Positions 1 through 8,456 of a stretch of 64,000 nt of DNA are shown piece by piece; the first letter of the stretch is position 1; each line of letters begins with the position of its first letter. The notes beneath the pieces were generated by a model, which saw nothing but the letters and a program-made list of their open reading frames with translations, was not told where the DNA came from and searched no databases. The position numbers were made by a program, and so were the translations under genes. Source of the stretch: Bradyrhizobium hereditatis (GTDB lineage: Bacteria; Pseudomonadota; Alphaproteobacteria; Rhizobiales; Xanthobacteraceae); the NCBI RefSeq assembly GCF_020329435.1, contig NZ_JAGKJK010000022.1, positions 1 to 64,000 on the forward strand, in the 5' to 3' direction.

Positions 1-109
1 CGGGTGGGCAGGGGACGTCACGGGGGGATCCGGTGAGCAGGGAACTCGCTTCTTGAAGCGATCATGCCCGATTGGTCTGCGCAGGTCTAACCCGGCGCGA
101 CCAAGGCGG

Positions 110-622
110 CTAGTTTGACATCACGGATTCGACCTCGACCTCGGCACCGCCGTTGATGACGCCGCCGGCCAGCGCCACCAGCGGCTTGACCCAGGCGGTG
201 GCCTGCTCGGCCAGCGTGGCGCGAGTCCGGTCGTGCTGGGCTTCGCGCATCGCCTTGCCGACCGCGGTCAGGATCGACGTCATCGTTGTGGTGAGATGAT
301 CGAAATCGGCGCGGACCTTGGGATCGGCGCATTCGTAGGCCTCGATCGCGAGGTCGCGGGCCTTGAAGTTGGAAGCCCAGAAGTGCTCGGCGTAGGACAG
401 CGGCGTCCAGGTGAGAAAATCCTCCGCGCATTCCGGCATGTCCGGGACCATTTCGAGCAGCATGATGGCTTCGTTGAAATGATTCAGGTAGTCGGTGGCG
501 AGCCCGGTGCGCGGGTTGATGTTGGCGGCGCGCAGTTGCGCCGCGCGGGCTTCGTCGATACGGCCCGTTGGTGACGGTGGCGGGCGATCGGATCGCACAT
601 CTGTGGCGGCCATGGAGGTCAT
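110..622 (-). CDS. Conserved hypothetical protein, ~170 aa
   Basis: I do not recognise a named family. The protein is soluble and mostly helical by composition, with no signal peptide or membrane segment. A central stretch rich in aromatics and acids (LTWTPLSYAEHF, NFKARDLAIEAYECAD) is followed by a C-terminal Ala/Val/Gly-rich tail. The reading frame opens with a GTG at 631, but the ATG at 622 (MTSMAATD) follows a GGGA and is preferred; the ATG at 613 is also possible. It is divergent from the SRAP gene, with about 60 bases between them that must hold both promoters. The codon bias matches the neighbours, so it is probably real. Function is unknown. Confidence 0.6.
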   Translation of the reverse strand: MTSMAATDVRSDRPPPSPTGRIDEARAAQLRAANINPRTGLATDYLNHFNEAIMLLEMVPDMPECAEDFLTWTPLSYAEHFWASNFKARDLAIEAYECADPKVRADFDHLTTTMTSILTAVGKAMREAQHDRTRATLAEQATAWVKPLVALAGGVINGGAEVEVESVMSN

Positions 623-684
623 CGGTCCCACTGTTAACAGCTTGGGTTAACACCCATTAAACAGAGGCTTATGTTGGTCGGATA

Positions 685-1449
685 ATGTGCGGACGTTTCG
701 TCATTACCTCGCCGCCGGCGGCGCTTCGGCAGATCTTCGGCTATATCGAGCAGCCCAATTTTCCGCCCCGGTACAATATTGCGCCGACGCAGCCGGTTCC
801 GGTGGTCATGCTGGAAAACGGCGGCCGTCATTTCCGGCTGATGCGCTGGGGACTAGTGCCGGCATGGGTGAAGGACCCCCGTAAATTTGCGCTCCTGATC
901 AACGCGCGCTCCGAGACGGTGCTCGAGAAGCCCGCGTTCAAGAACGCGATCAGGCGGCGGCGCTGTTTGATCCCTGCGGACGGTTATTACGAATGGCAGG
1001 ATGCGAATGGACGCAAGCGGCCGTTCTTCATTCATCGTCGCGACGGCCAGCCCGTCGGCTTTGCCGCGCTGGCGGAGACCTGGATGGGACCGAACGGCGA
1101 GGAGACCGATGGCGTCGCCATCGTCACCGCGCCGGCAAGCCGCGACCTTGCGGTGCTGCATGACCGTGTGCCCGTCACGATCGCACCGGAGCAGTTCGAG
1201 CGCTGGCTCGACAGCCGGGTGCACGACGCCAACGACGTGATGCCGCTCTTGCGCGGGCCGGCCGAAGGCGAGTTCGCCTGGCACGAGATTTCGACGCGCG
1301 TCAATCGCGTGGTCAATGACGATGCGCAATTGCTGCTGCCGATCACGGACGAGCAGCGCGCGGCGGAAGAGCCGAAGCCCGCGAAGCGCGCCGCGCCGCG
1401 CAAGGTGGCACCGGTGCCGGAAGATGATGGGCAGGGGTCTTTGTTTTGA
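685..1449 (+). CDS. yedK: SOS response-associated peptidase (SRAP/YedK/HMCES family)
   Basis: SRAP proteins crosslink covalently to abasic sites in single-stranded DNA through the amino-terminal Cys exposed after removal of the initiator Met, which shields the lesion. The sequence begins MCGRF, giving Cys2, and keeps the other active-site residues: N31 in RYNIAPTQ, N73/R75 in NARSET, E103 in ADGYYEW and H159 in LHDRVPV. These match the E. coli YedK positions closely (C2, N75, E105, H160). The core ends near residue 225; the basic, Pro/Ala-rich tail ending DDGQGSLF is typical of rhizobial copies and resembles a PCNA/clamp-type QxxLF peptide, so a sliding-clamp contact is possible (inference). 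It is a single gene with its own promoter. Confidence 0.93.
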   Translation: MCGRFVITSPPAALRQIFGYIEQPNFPPRYNIAPTQPVPVVMLENGGRHFRLMRWGLVPAWVKDPRKFALLINARSETVLEKPAFKNAIRRRRCLIPADGYYEWQDANGRKRPFFIHRRDGQPVGFAALAETWMGPNGEETDGVAIVTAPASRDLAVLHDRVPVTIAPEQFERWLDSRVHDANDVMPLLRGPAEGEFAWHEISTRVNRVVNDDAQLLLPITDEQRAAEEPKPAKRAAPRKVAPVPEDDGQGSLF

Positions 1450-1490
1450 GGGGCACTCAGTCTGTGTCGTTTCCTCGCAATCCTGCTAGA

Positions 1491-1595
1491 CCCTCATCCT
1501 GAGGAGCGGCGTCTTCGCCGCGTCTCGAAGGATGAAGGCCCGTCGGTGGCCTCATGGTTCGAGACGGCGCTTACGCGCCTCCTCGCCATGAGGGT
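1491..1595. repeat. Dispersed palindromic repeat, family A, copy 1
   Basis: The outer arms are CCCTCATCCTGAGGAG and its imperfect complement CTCCTCGCCATGAGGGT. Inner segments GCGTCTCGAAGGATGA and CATGGTTCGAGACGGCGC are also complementary in part. The same blocks in the same order recur at 53260-53398, so this is a dispersed intergenic repeat able to fold into a long hairpin. It lies between the 3' ends of the convergent SRAP and Nudix genes, where it could act as a bidirectional terminator. Confidence 0.8.
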
Positions 1596-1642
1596 TGATA
1601 GTCGCATGGTGGGCACGCTGCACTTTGCCCACCCTATGGTCC

Positions 1643-2224
1643 TTACGTAAAAATATTCAGCACCGCATATTGCAGCAGCATGATGGTCTTTGCATCCGCA
1701 ATGCGGCCGTCGGAAATCATGGCGAGCGCGGCATCGATCGACAGCTCCAGCACCTCGATGTCCTCGCCTTCCTCGGCCAATCCGCCGCCGTCGCCTACGC
1801 GCATCGCGGCGTCATATTCGGCGACGAAGAAGTGCAACTTCTCCGTCACCGAGCCCGGGCTCATGAAGGCTTCGAACACCTTGCGGACATCGTGCAGCCG
1901 ATAGCCGATTTCTTCCTCAGCCTCCGCGCGAATCCGCTTCTCGGGCGTCTCGTCGTCAAGCATGCCGGCGGCGGCCTCGATCAGGAGATCGTCATGGCCC
2001 GCCAGGTAGGGCGGAAGGCGGAATTGCCGCGTCAGCACGACGGTGCGGTTGGCACGGTTGTACGGCAGCAGCGTCGCCGCGTGACCGCGGTCGAACACCT
2101 CCCGCTTCTGCGTCTGCCATTCGCCATTGCCGCGGCGATAGTCGAACTCGACCTCGTTCAACCGATAGTGCCGGTCGGAAAGAATCTCGACGTTCTTGAC
2201 GCGGACACGATCGGAGATGGTCAT
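1643..2224 (-). CDS. nudK: Nudix hydrolase, GDP-mannose pyrophosphatase NudK-like
   Basis: NudK-type enzymes hydrolyse GDP-mannose and related nucleotide sugars or ADP-ribose. The 193-residue length fits. The Nudix box is seen around residues 88-110 as GMLDDETPEKRIRAEAEEE, ending in the metal-binding EEE-I-G-Y; the spacing is the same as in E. coli NudK (AGLLDNDEPE...RKEAIEETGY). Upstream TVVLTRQFRLPPY is the usual substrate-side strand of this subfamily. It is the last gene of a four-gene minus-strand run (tsaC, FAD oxidase, GNAT, nudK), 15 bases after the GNAT gene, so it is probably co-transcribed. ADP-ribose pyrophosphatase activity is the main alternative. Confidence 0.85.
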   Translation of the reverse strand: MTISDRVRVKNVEILSDRHYRLNEVEFDYRRGNGEWQTQKREVFDRGHAATLLPYNRANRTVVLTRQFRLPPYLAGHDDLLIEAAAGMLDDETPEKRIRAEAEEEIGYRLHDVRKVFEAFMSPGSVTEKLHFFVAEYDAAMRVGDGGGLAEEGEDIEVLELSIDAALAMISDGRIADAKTIMLLQYAVLNIFT

Positions 2225-2239
2225 GACAATCCTTTTGGT

Positions 2240-2701
2240 TCACCGCGGCAGCTCGCGGCCGTCGAGCCATTTGGTGAAGAACAGGATCTTCTGCTCGCCG
2301 AAGCCGATCGACTGGTAGAACGCGGCGACGCCGGAATTTTCAGGCCGCACCAGCAATTGCAGTTTCGGAATGCCCGCGGCGCGCAGCCAGTCCTCGGCCG
2401 CATTCATGATGGCGCGGCCATAACCCTTGGCGCGGAGATTGGGATCGGTGGCGACGTAATAGACCCAGCCGCGGTGGCCGTCATGGCCGACCATCGCGGT
2501 CGCCACGACCGCATCATTCTCGCGGCCGATCAGAACGGTCGAATTCGGCCCGCGGCGGGCCAGCGCGATATCGCTGGCGGGATCATTCCACGGCCGCGTC
2601 AGGCCGCAAGCCTGCCACAGCGCGATCACAGTGGCGACGTCGGCATCGGCGATATCCGCGATGGCGAGCGCGGGAATGGGCTTCGCAGCAGATATGGTCA
2701 C
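2240..2701 (-). CDS. GNAT family acetyltransferase, YpeA-like
   Basis: The 153-aa protein has the GNAT fold. The N-terminal VIALWQACGLTRPWNDP and the GHDGHRGWVYYVATDP block are characteristic of the E. coli YpeA family, and the acetyl-CoA loop is seen as LRAKGYGRAIM (R/Q-x-x-G-x-G/A). The C-terminal AAFYQSIGF is the standard GNAT beta-6 motif. The substrate is unknown; relatives are described as possible protein N-acetyltransferases, but that is not proven. The start codon overlaps the stop of the upstream FAD oxidase by four bases (2698-2701), which suggests translational coupling. Confidence 0.85.
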   Translation of the reverse strand: MTISAAKPIPALAIADIADADVATVIALWQACGLTRPWNDPASDIALARRGPNSTVLIGRENDAVVATAMVGHDGHRGWVYYVATDPNLRAKGYGRAIMNAAEDWLRAAGIPKLQLLVRPENSGVAAFYQSIGFGEQKILFFTKWLDGRELPR

Positions 2702-4125
2702 AGCACCTTGCCCGGATTCATGATGCCGAGCGGGTCGAGCATCGCCTTGATGCTGCGCATCAGTTCGATGGCGACCTTGTCCTTGACGTCGGGCAGCTCG
2801 TCGCGCTTGAGCACGCCGATGCCGTGCTCGGCGGAAATCGATCCGCCCATTCGCAGCACGATCTCGAACACCACCTTGTTGACTTCGTGCCAGCGCGACA
2901 TGAAGTCGGCGGTGTTACCGCCGATCGGTTGGCTGACGTTGTAGTGGATGTTGCCGTCGCCGAGATGGCCGAACGGCACCGGCCGCGAGCCCGGGATCAG
3001 CTTCACCACCGCCGCGTTGGCTTCCTCGATGAAGGCCGGGACGGCGGCGACTGGCACCGAGATGTCGTGCTTGATCGAGCCGCCTTCCGGCTTCTGCGCC
3101 GCCGACATTTCGTCGCGCAGCTTCCAGAACGCGGCGCGCTGGGTGAGATTGGCCGCGATTACGGCGTCGTCGACGATGCCTTGCTCCATACCCTCGGCGA
3201 GGATCGATTCCAGCGCGGCGCGGGCGTCATCGCGCGGCGACGACAATTCCATCAGCACGTACCAGGGATGCTTGGTCGTCAGGGGATCGCGAATGTCAAT
3301 GCCGTGGCGCAGGCTGAAATCGACGGCGATGTCGGCCAGAAGCTCGAAGCTGGTGAGGCTTCCGCCGGCCTCGCTCTGCGAGATCGACAGCAGCTTCAGC
3401 GCCTGCGCAGGCGAGGCGAGGCCAACATAGGCGGTCTCTATCGCGTGCGGCTTCGGAAACAGTTTTAGCGTCGCCGCGGTGATGATGCCGAGCGTGCCCT
3501 CGGCGCCGATGAAGAGGTTGCGCAGGTCGTAACCAGTGTTGTCCTTCTTCAGCTTCGACAGCCCGTTCAGGATCCGCCCGTCGGCAAGCACGACTTCCAG
3601 TCCGAGCGCCATCTCGCGCGCCACGCCATAGGCCAGCGCAGCGGTGCCGCCGGCATTGGTCGAGAGATTGCCGCCGATAGTGCAGCTACCTTCCGCGCCG
3701 AGTGAAAGCGGAAACAGACGATCGACCTCGGCCGCGCGCTGCTGCGCGATCTGCAGCACCACGCCGGCCTCACAAGTCATGGTGTTGGAGGCAGGATCGA
3801 CATCGCGGATCTTGTCGAGCCGCCGCAGCGACACGACAACCTCGCCATTGTGCGGGGTCTGGCCACCGACGAGCCCGGTATTGCCGCCCTGCGGCACCAG
3901 CGCGATTTTGTGGTCGCTGGCGATCTTGCAGATCGCGGATACTTCCGCAGTCGAGCCGGGCCGCAGCACCAGTGGCGAACGGCCGTGGAACAGGTCGCGT
4001 TCCTCGGTGACATAGGGCGCGATATCGGCTGCATCGGTCACCGCATATCTGTCGCCGACCACGGCGCGAAATTTTGCAATCACCTCGGCGGGAAGCGGCG
4101 GCACCGAACCCTGAACGACATTCAT
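2698..4125 (-). CDS. FAD-binding oxidoreductase, GlcD/D-2-hydroxyacid dehydrogenase type
   Basis: This is a VAO/GlcD-family flavoprotein that oxidises a D-2-hydroxyacid (D-lactate, D-2-hydroxyglutarate or glycolate). The FAD-binding PP loop appears as VPQGGNTGLVGG, then GGNLSTNAGGTAAL and GAEGTLGIITAATLKLFP. The C-terminal FAD-oxidase domain carries HLGDGNIHYNV and SAEHGIGVLKR, which contain the metal and substrate His residues of D2HGDH/DLD enzymes. Length is about 475 aa. The ATG at 4125 (MNVVQGSV) is preferred because a purine-rich AAAGAGAAGAAG sits just before it; the ATG at 4143 is possible. The ATG at 4215 would overlap tsaC by 62 bases and adds an unconserved stretch. D-2-hydroxyglutarate dehydrogenase is my best guess for the substrate class. 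Confidence 0.85.
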   Translation of the reverse strand: MNVVQGSVPPLPAEVIAKFRAVVGDRYAVTDAADIAPYVTEERDLFHGRSPLVLRPGSTAEVSAICKIASDHKIALVPQGGNTGLVGGQTPHNGEVVVSLRRLDKIRDVDPASNTMTCEAGVVLQIAQQRAAEVDRLFPLSLGAEGSCTIGGNLSTNAGGTAALAYGVAREMALGLEVVLADGRILNGLSKLKKDNTGYDLRNLFIGAEGTLGIITAATLKLFPKPHAIETAYVGLASPAQALKLLSISQSEAGGSLTSFELLADIAVDFSLRHGIDIRDPLTTKHPWYVLMELSSPRDDARAALESILAEGMEQGIVDDAVIAANLTQRAAFWKLRDEMSAAQKPEGGSIKHDISVPVAAVPAFIEEANAAVVKLIPGSRPVPFGHLGDGNIHYNVSQPIGGNTADFMSRWHEVNKVVFEIVLRMGGSISAEHGIGVLKRDELPDVKDKVAIELMRSIKAMLDPLGIMNPGKVL

Positions 4126-4153
4126 TTTCTTCTTCTCTTTCATTCCCGTCCGT

Positions 4154-5146
4154 TCATTCTCGCCCGACTGCTGCGCGGCGCAGCCGATCGTTGATCGCTT
4201 CGCCCAATCCTTCATCCGGTATGGGCATCACCGCGATGGTGCACACGCCTTTGCTATCGAGCGCGCGAAGATGGCCGAACAGATTGGTGGCGGCCTCCGC
4301 AACATCGCCGCGCTCCGACAGATTCATCACCATGGACGTGGCGTCAATTCCCGAAATTGCTCCGAGGCCAAAGGCGAGCAATGCCTCGCCCGGCTCCAGC
4401 CGCTCTGCATTGAGGCGCACGCGCGCGCGCGGAGCGTAGTGGGACGCCAGCATGCCCGGCGCCAGCGGTTGCCCGCTGTCACTTTCGTTATCTGCCGGCG
4501 GCTGCACCAGCGCGCGGCCCAGCACACGTTCGATCTCCGCGCGTGGCAGGCCGCCGGGGCGCAGCAGGATCGGCTCGTCGAAGCAGCCGACGATGGTCGA
4601 TTCGACGCCGACCTCGACCGCGCCGCCATCGACGATCAGGTCGATCCTCCCTGCGAGATCGCTCTCCACATGGGCTGCCGTGGTCGGCGAGACGTGGCCC
4701 GAGATGTTCGCCGACGGCGCCACCACCGGGCCGCCGAACACACGCAGGATGTCGCGCGCGATCCTGTGCGCGGGAATCCGGATCGCGACTGTGTCGAGGC
4801 CCGCGGTGGCGAGATCCGCCACCGCGCAATCTGGCGTTTTCGGCAGCACCAGCGTGAGCGGGCCGGGCCAGAAGGTTTTAGCGAGTGCCGTCGCCGGCGC
4901 GTCGAAGCGCGCGATCGCCTGCGCGGCGGCGATATCGCCGACATGGGCGATCAGCGGATTGAAGGCCGGCCGGCCTTTGGCCTGATACAGGCGGGCGATC
5001 GCGGCCGGATTGGTGGCGTCAGCACCGAGGCCGTAGACGGTTTCGGTCGGAAATGCGACCAGCCCGCCCTCTGAAAGCGCCCGCGCGGCAGCCGTCACGG
5101 CAGCTTCGTCGGCAGGCAAAATCTCGGTTTTCAGGGCAACATTCAC
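4154..5146 (-). CDS. sua5: L-threonylcarbamoyladenylate synthase (Sua5/YrdC/YwlC)
   Basis: It makes threonylcarbamoyl-AMP from Thr, bicarbonate and ATP for the t6A37 modification of ANN-decoding tRNAs. The YrdC domain (residues ~15-205) shows GGLVAFPTETVYGLGADA, the KGRP nucleotide motif in YQAKGRPAFNPL, VAPSANISG, and VESTIVG. The C-terminal Sua5 domain (~215-330) follows a linker containing APGMLASHYAPRA. At 330 aa it is the two-domain Sua5 form, not the short TsaC. Translation starts at GTG 5146 behind AAGGAA. It heads the minus-strand run and lies next to a divergent tRNA-Pro gene. Confidence 0.93.
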   Translation of the reverse strand: MNVALKTEILPADEAAVTAAARALSEGGLVAFPTETVYGLGADATNPAAIARLYQAKGRPAFNPLIAHVGDIAAAQAIARFDAPATALAKTFWPGPLTLVLPKTPDCAVADLATAGLDTVAIRIPAHRIARDILRVFGGPVVAPSANISGHVSPTTAAHVESDLAGRIDLIVDGGAVEVGVESTIVGCFDEPILLRPGGLPRAEIERVLGRALVQPPADNESDSGQPLAPGMLASHYAPRARVRLNAERLEPGEALLAFGLGAISGIDATSMVMNLSERGDVAEAATNLFGHLRALDSKGVCTIAVMPIPDEGLGEAINDRLRRAAVGRE

Positions 5147-5214
5147 TATGATTAATTCCTTAAATGGGCTGCTTGCGGTCGCCGAAACCCAACGCTATAA
5201 GCCGCCATCCAAGT

Positions 5215-5291
5215 CGGAGTGTGGCTCAGCCCGGTAGAGCACTGCGTTCGGGACGCAGGGGTCGCAGGTTCGAATCCTGCCACTCCGACCA
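5215..5291 (+). tRNA. tRNA-Pro (anticodon CGG)
   Basis: A full cloverleaf is visible. The acceptor stem is CGGAGTG (5215-5221) with CACTCCG (5281-5287), discriminator A5288, and an encoded CCA at 5289-5291. The D arm contains GCTC-AGCCCGGTAGA-GC. The anticodon stem CTGCG/CGCAG encloses loop TTCGGGA with anticodon CGG at 5249-5251. The T arm is GCAGG-TTCGAAT-CCTGC. It reads CCG proline codons. The gene lies alone and is followed by about 1.4 kb without genes. Confidence 0.97.
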
Positions 5292-6698
5292 TTTGCGCTT
5301 GCCGTTCATATTTCAGGACTTTTTCTGATTGCTGGCGGTTCCCGAGTCAACCGCCTAGTCCCTTCAAATAGCCGGATACAGCTCTGCGTTCCCGCGGCGC
5401 GTGGCGCCCAGGGTGCTGTCAGCCCGCCCTCGAAATCAGAGGGAGCAGGGAATGCCGGGTGCACGCTGCATCCGCGGTCTCGTGTGCAGTATGCGATTTT
5501 TCGCGCAGCGGCCCACGATGAGCCTGGTCGCCGGTTGGGGAGGGAAGACGATCTGGTACGGCAGTGCCCACGCGCCACGTCGGAGTGTGTCGGGCGAACG
5601 CCTTACGCGCTGTGTTTCTGACTGCAAGGAGTTGAGTTGATTGTTACCGCGCATATCTCAACTGATTGCTACGCCCGCAACATTGCGTGGATATTCGCTT
5701 CATCGCAGTCACTACATGATTACATGCTTCTCAGTGGCGAGAACTTGCGGCGCGATTCTGCGCATATTCCTTCGAGGCTAAGATGCAGTCGTTGAGAGCT
5801 CGTCCGCGTCACTGCAGGAAAGCTCAGCCAACGGTCCTGCAACTGCCGGCGCTCGCTTCGTTCGTCACGCACGCAGCGCTTATCCTGTTAGCTCGAATCC
5901 CGTCCGAATGCCGCTGTCAGATCGAGTCTAACTCAGTAGAGAGATCGCGATCATATGGGCTCTCGAGAGCGCGAAGGCATTTAGATCCGCCTAGCGACTG
6001 AAGTCGGTCCAAGCGATTCGAAGTATTTGCCAAGCATGCAAGCACAAGACCTGCTTCAGGGGCCGATCGGACTGTCGGCATATGTCTGACCATTCCGAGT
6101 GTAATCGCGTGGAGCTGAGCCTCTATCCCAGCACGTACATAAGATCGGCCCTCTCTTGCGCGGGAAGTGTGGTCCGTGAGCTTTCGACCGTGTCACTGGG
6201 CCTCTGCAAATTCCTTCCGCAGCCATCCGAATCGATAGCACTTCCGGTCCTCTGAGCTGGCGAGAATCCACCTTTGATCGATCGGATTAAGGTGGAGGAC
6301 ACGGCTACGTCGGGAGTGCTTCCGTTCGCGTCAATCTTCCCGCAAGCGTCTCGAGCGTTAACAAAATCTAAACAAATCAAAGCATTAGAGGCCGGCAATC
6401 GAGCGGAGTTCCGTGGCAATTGTGCAACATTTGCCTGCAAAAAGAGTCTGGCCAGTGCAAACGTGCGTGTCTTTTGTTGCCTGTTCAACACTGATCGGCT
6501 CATATCGTTGTGCGACGGAGGGGGGCATCCCGAGGTCGTCCCGTTTTAGGTGGTTCGCTTAAGTCCCTCGCGTTCATGCGGGAGTGTCCGAAGGCGCGAA
6601 GTGGCTAAGCGGGTTTCAGGGGACAAGGGAACCAACCTTAGGGTGTTTCAGCCCAGCGGATCCGGAACCTTCCCTACAGAGCAACTTGGAGGTTTAGC
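5292..6698. other. Gene-poor region between tRNA-Pro and porin 1
   Basis: No reading frame here shows a recognisable domain or good codon bias; the short open frames on both strands are low quality. The stretch has lower GC than the flanks in places, with AT-rich patches near 5640-5720 and 6350-6400. The final ~300 bases probably hold the promoter and leader of the porin, with a GGAGG ribosome site just before 6699. The rest may be decayed insertion DNA downstream of a tRNA, but I see no attachment repeat. Confidence 0.5.
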
Positions 6699-8237
6699 AT
6701 GAAGATGGTTAAGAGCCTTATCCTCGGCTCAGCGGCGGGTCTGATCGCCATGGGCGGAGCACAGGCGGCCGATCTTCCCGTCAAGGCCAAAGCGGTCGAG
6801 TACGTGAGGATCTGCTCCCTTTACGGCGCGGGTTTCTTCTATATCCCGGGCACCGACACCTGCATCAAGCTGGGTGGTTATCTGCGCGTCGACACCACGT
6901 TCAATGGCAACATCTATGGTGGACCGGCCTGGTCGGGCGATCTGGGCCAGGGCAATCGCTACCGCGATTACTTCGCGTCCCGCTCCCGTATGGCGCTGAC
7001 GGTTGATACCCGCACCGCCACCGAATACGGCGTGGTCCGCACCTTCGCTCAGGGCGACTTCCAGTTCAACAACTTTGGATCGTTCAACCCTGCAGTGCTG
7101 AGCGCTGGTTCCAACCCGCTCCACACTCCGGGCGGCGGCTATGTCGCGGTTGAAATGGTGTTCATCCAGTTCGCCGGTTTCACCTTCGGTAAATCGGCTT
7201 CGGCCTACGCGACGCCCTGGAACGGCTATCCGGGCAACAACAACTCGTTCCTGATGGGCGGTCCGGACTACGTCACCGGCGTCAACAACATCCAGTACAC
7301 CGCGCAGTTCGGCAACGGCGTGTCGGCCACCATCGGCCTTGATGATCCGACCGTGTTCAACCGCACCTCGCTGCTGAACCTCGGCGTTCTTCCTTCGGGC
7401 TTCGCCACCGCTGGCTCTCAGTCCTACGGCGGAACGTGGGCTCCCGACATCGTCGGCAACATCCGTATCGACCAGGCTTGGGGTCTGTTCCAGATCGCAG
7501 GTATGGCTCACCTCGTTAACGCTTCCTACAACTCCATCAACGCCGGCAACGTTCCGAACAACTTCTCGGAAATCTCGGGTCACCCGGAGAGCAAGTGGGG
7601 CGGTGCGGTGACGGCTGCGTTGCAGATCAAGAATCTGCCGACCGGCGCGGGCGACGATATCAAGATCGACGCGACCTACTCGCATGGTGCAACCAAGGCC
7701 GTGGTTTCCACGAGCGCTGCCTCGCCGAACTTCGTGATGTTCGGAGATACCGGTCGGGTGGGTGCCTACCAGAGCATCGGCTTCGGCCAGACGGCTGACG
7801 GCGTATTCCTCCCCGGTATCACCGACGGTATCAAGCTGGTGGATGCATGGGGTATCCGTGGTGCGTTCAACCACAACTGGGATCCCTTCTGGTCGACCAG
7901 CCTCTGGGGCAGCTATGGCCAAGTGCGCTACGGCGGCAACGCCCTCGACATCACCTCAGCGAGGGGCGCTTGGTGCGCTAACTACGTCACCGGCAAGGCC
8001 CTGTCTGCAGACTTCAGCTGCAACCCGGACTTCAACTTCGCCCAGGTTGGTGTGATCACCCGCTGGACTCCCGTCAAGAACCTGACGTTCTCGGCCGAAG
8101 TCGGCGCGTTCTTCCTCGACCAGAAGATGTCAGGCGCTGCTACGTTGGTTGCGGCACCCCCCAAGCCGGTTGCCGTCTACGAGTTCCGCGATCAGAGCAC
8201 TGTGTTCCTGAACGTTCGCGCTCAGCGCAACTTCTGA
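6699..8237 (+). CDS. Outer membrane porin, Omp2b/Porin_2 family (paralogue 1)
   Basis: This is a general diffusion porin of the alphaproteobacterial Porin_2 family, a 16-strand trimeric barrel in the outer membrane. A Sec signal (MKMVKSLILGS...GGAQA) is followed by the mature start ADLPVKAKAVEYVRICSLYG, nearly invariant in Bradyrhizobium. Further hallmarks are GTDTCIKLGGYLRVD, the FASRSRMALTVDTRT strand, TEYGVVRTF, and the C-terminal aromatic RAQRNF. Length 512 aa is normal for this family. The start is set by GGAGG at about 6688. It lies upstream of a second paralogue in tandem, separated by a terminator, so the two are probably transcribed separately. Confidence 0.95.
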   Translation: MKMVKSLILGSAAGLIAMGGAQAADLPVKAKAVEYVRICSLYGAGFFYIPGTDTCIKLGGYLRVDTTFNGNIYGGPAWSGDLGQGNRYRDYFASRSRMALTVDTRTATEYGVVRTFAQGDFQFNNFGSFNPAVLSAGSNPLHTPGGGYVAVEMVFIQFAGFTFGKSASAYATPWNGYPGNNNSFLMGGPDYVTGVNNIQYTAQFGNGVSATIGLDDPTVFNRTSLLNLGVLPSGFATAGSQSYGGTWAPDIVGNIRIDQAWGLFQIAGMAHLVNASYNSINAGNVPNNFSEISGHPESKWGGAVTAALQIKNLPTGAGDDIKIDATYSHGATKAVVSTSAASPNFVMFGDTGRVGAYQSIGFGQTADGVFLPGITDGIKLVDAWGIRGAFNHNWDPFWSTSLWGSYGQVRYGGNALDITSARGAWCANYVTGKALSADFSCNPDFNFAQVGVITRWTPVKNLTFSAEVGAFFLDQKMSGAATLVAAPPKPVAVYEFRDQSTVFLNVRAQRNF

Positions 8238-8263
8238 TCCCGAAAGACTTGAAACACTAGGAG

Positions 8264-8294
8264 AACCCCCGGCAGGCAACTGCCGGGGGTTTTT
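8264..8294 (+). terminator. Rho-independent terminator after porin 1
   Basis: A nine-base perfect stem CCCCCGGCA (8266-8274) pairs with TGCCGGGGG (8281-8289) over a six-base loop, extended by two A-T pairs and followed by TTTTT (8290-8294). It is placed 27 bases after the porin stop codon. Confidence 0.92.
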
Positions 8295-8456
8295 CATTGC
8301 GGCCGACATCGTGTCCTCGTCAGTGCAATCTCTGTAGCAAGACAGCCACACCGCCGATCCAAGTGCAGCAGCATCACATCCATGTCATTCACACTAAGGA
8401 TTTTTGGATTACCAGTGCCGCATGCAACTGCATGAATCGCAGGACAGGAGACTAAA

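Noticed and set aside
1595..2944. A 449-codon plus-strand open frame
   Set aside because: Antisense to the Nudix, GNAT and FAD oxidase genes, all with recognisable motifs; no domain in the plus frame.
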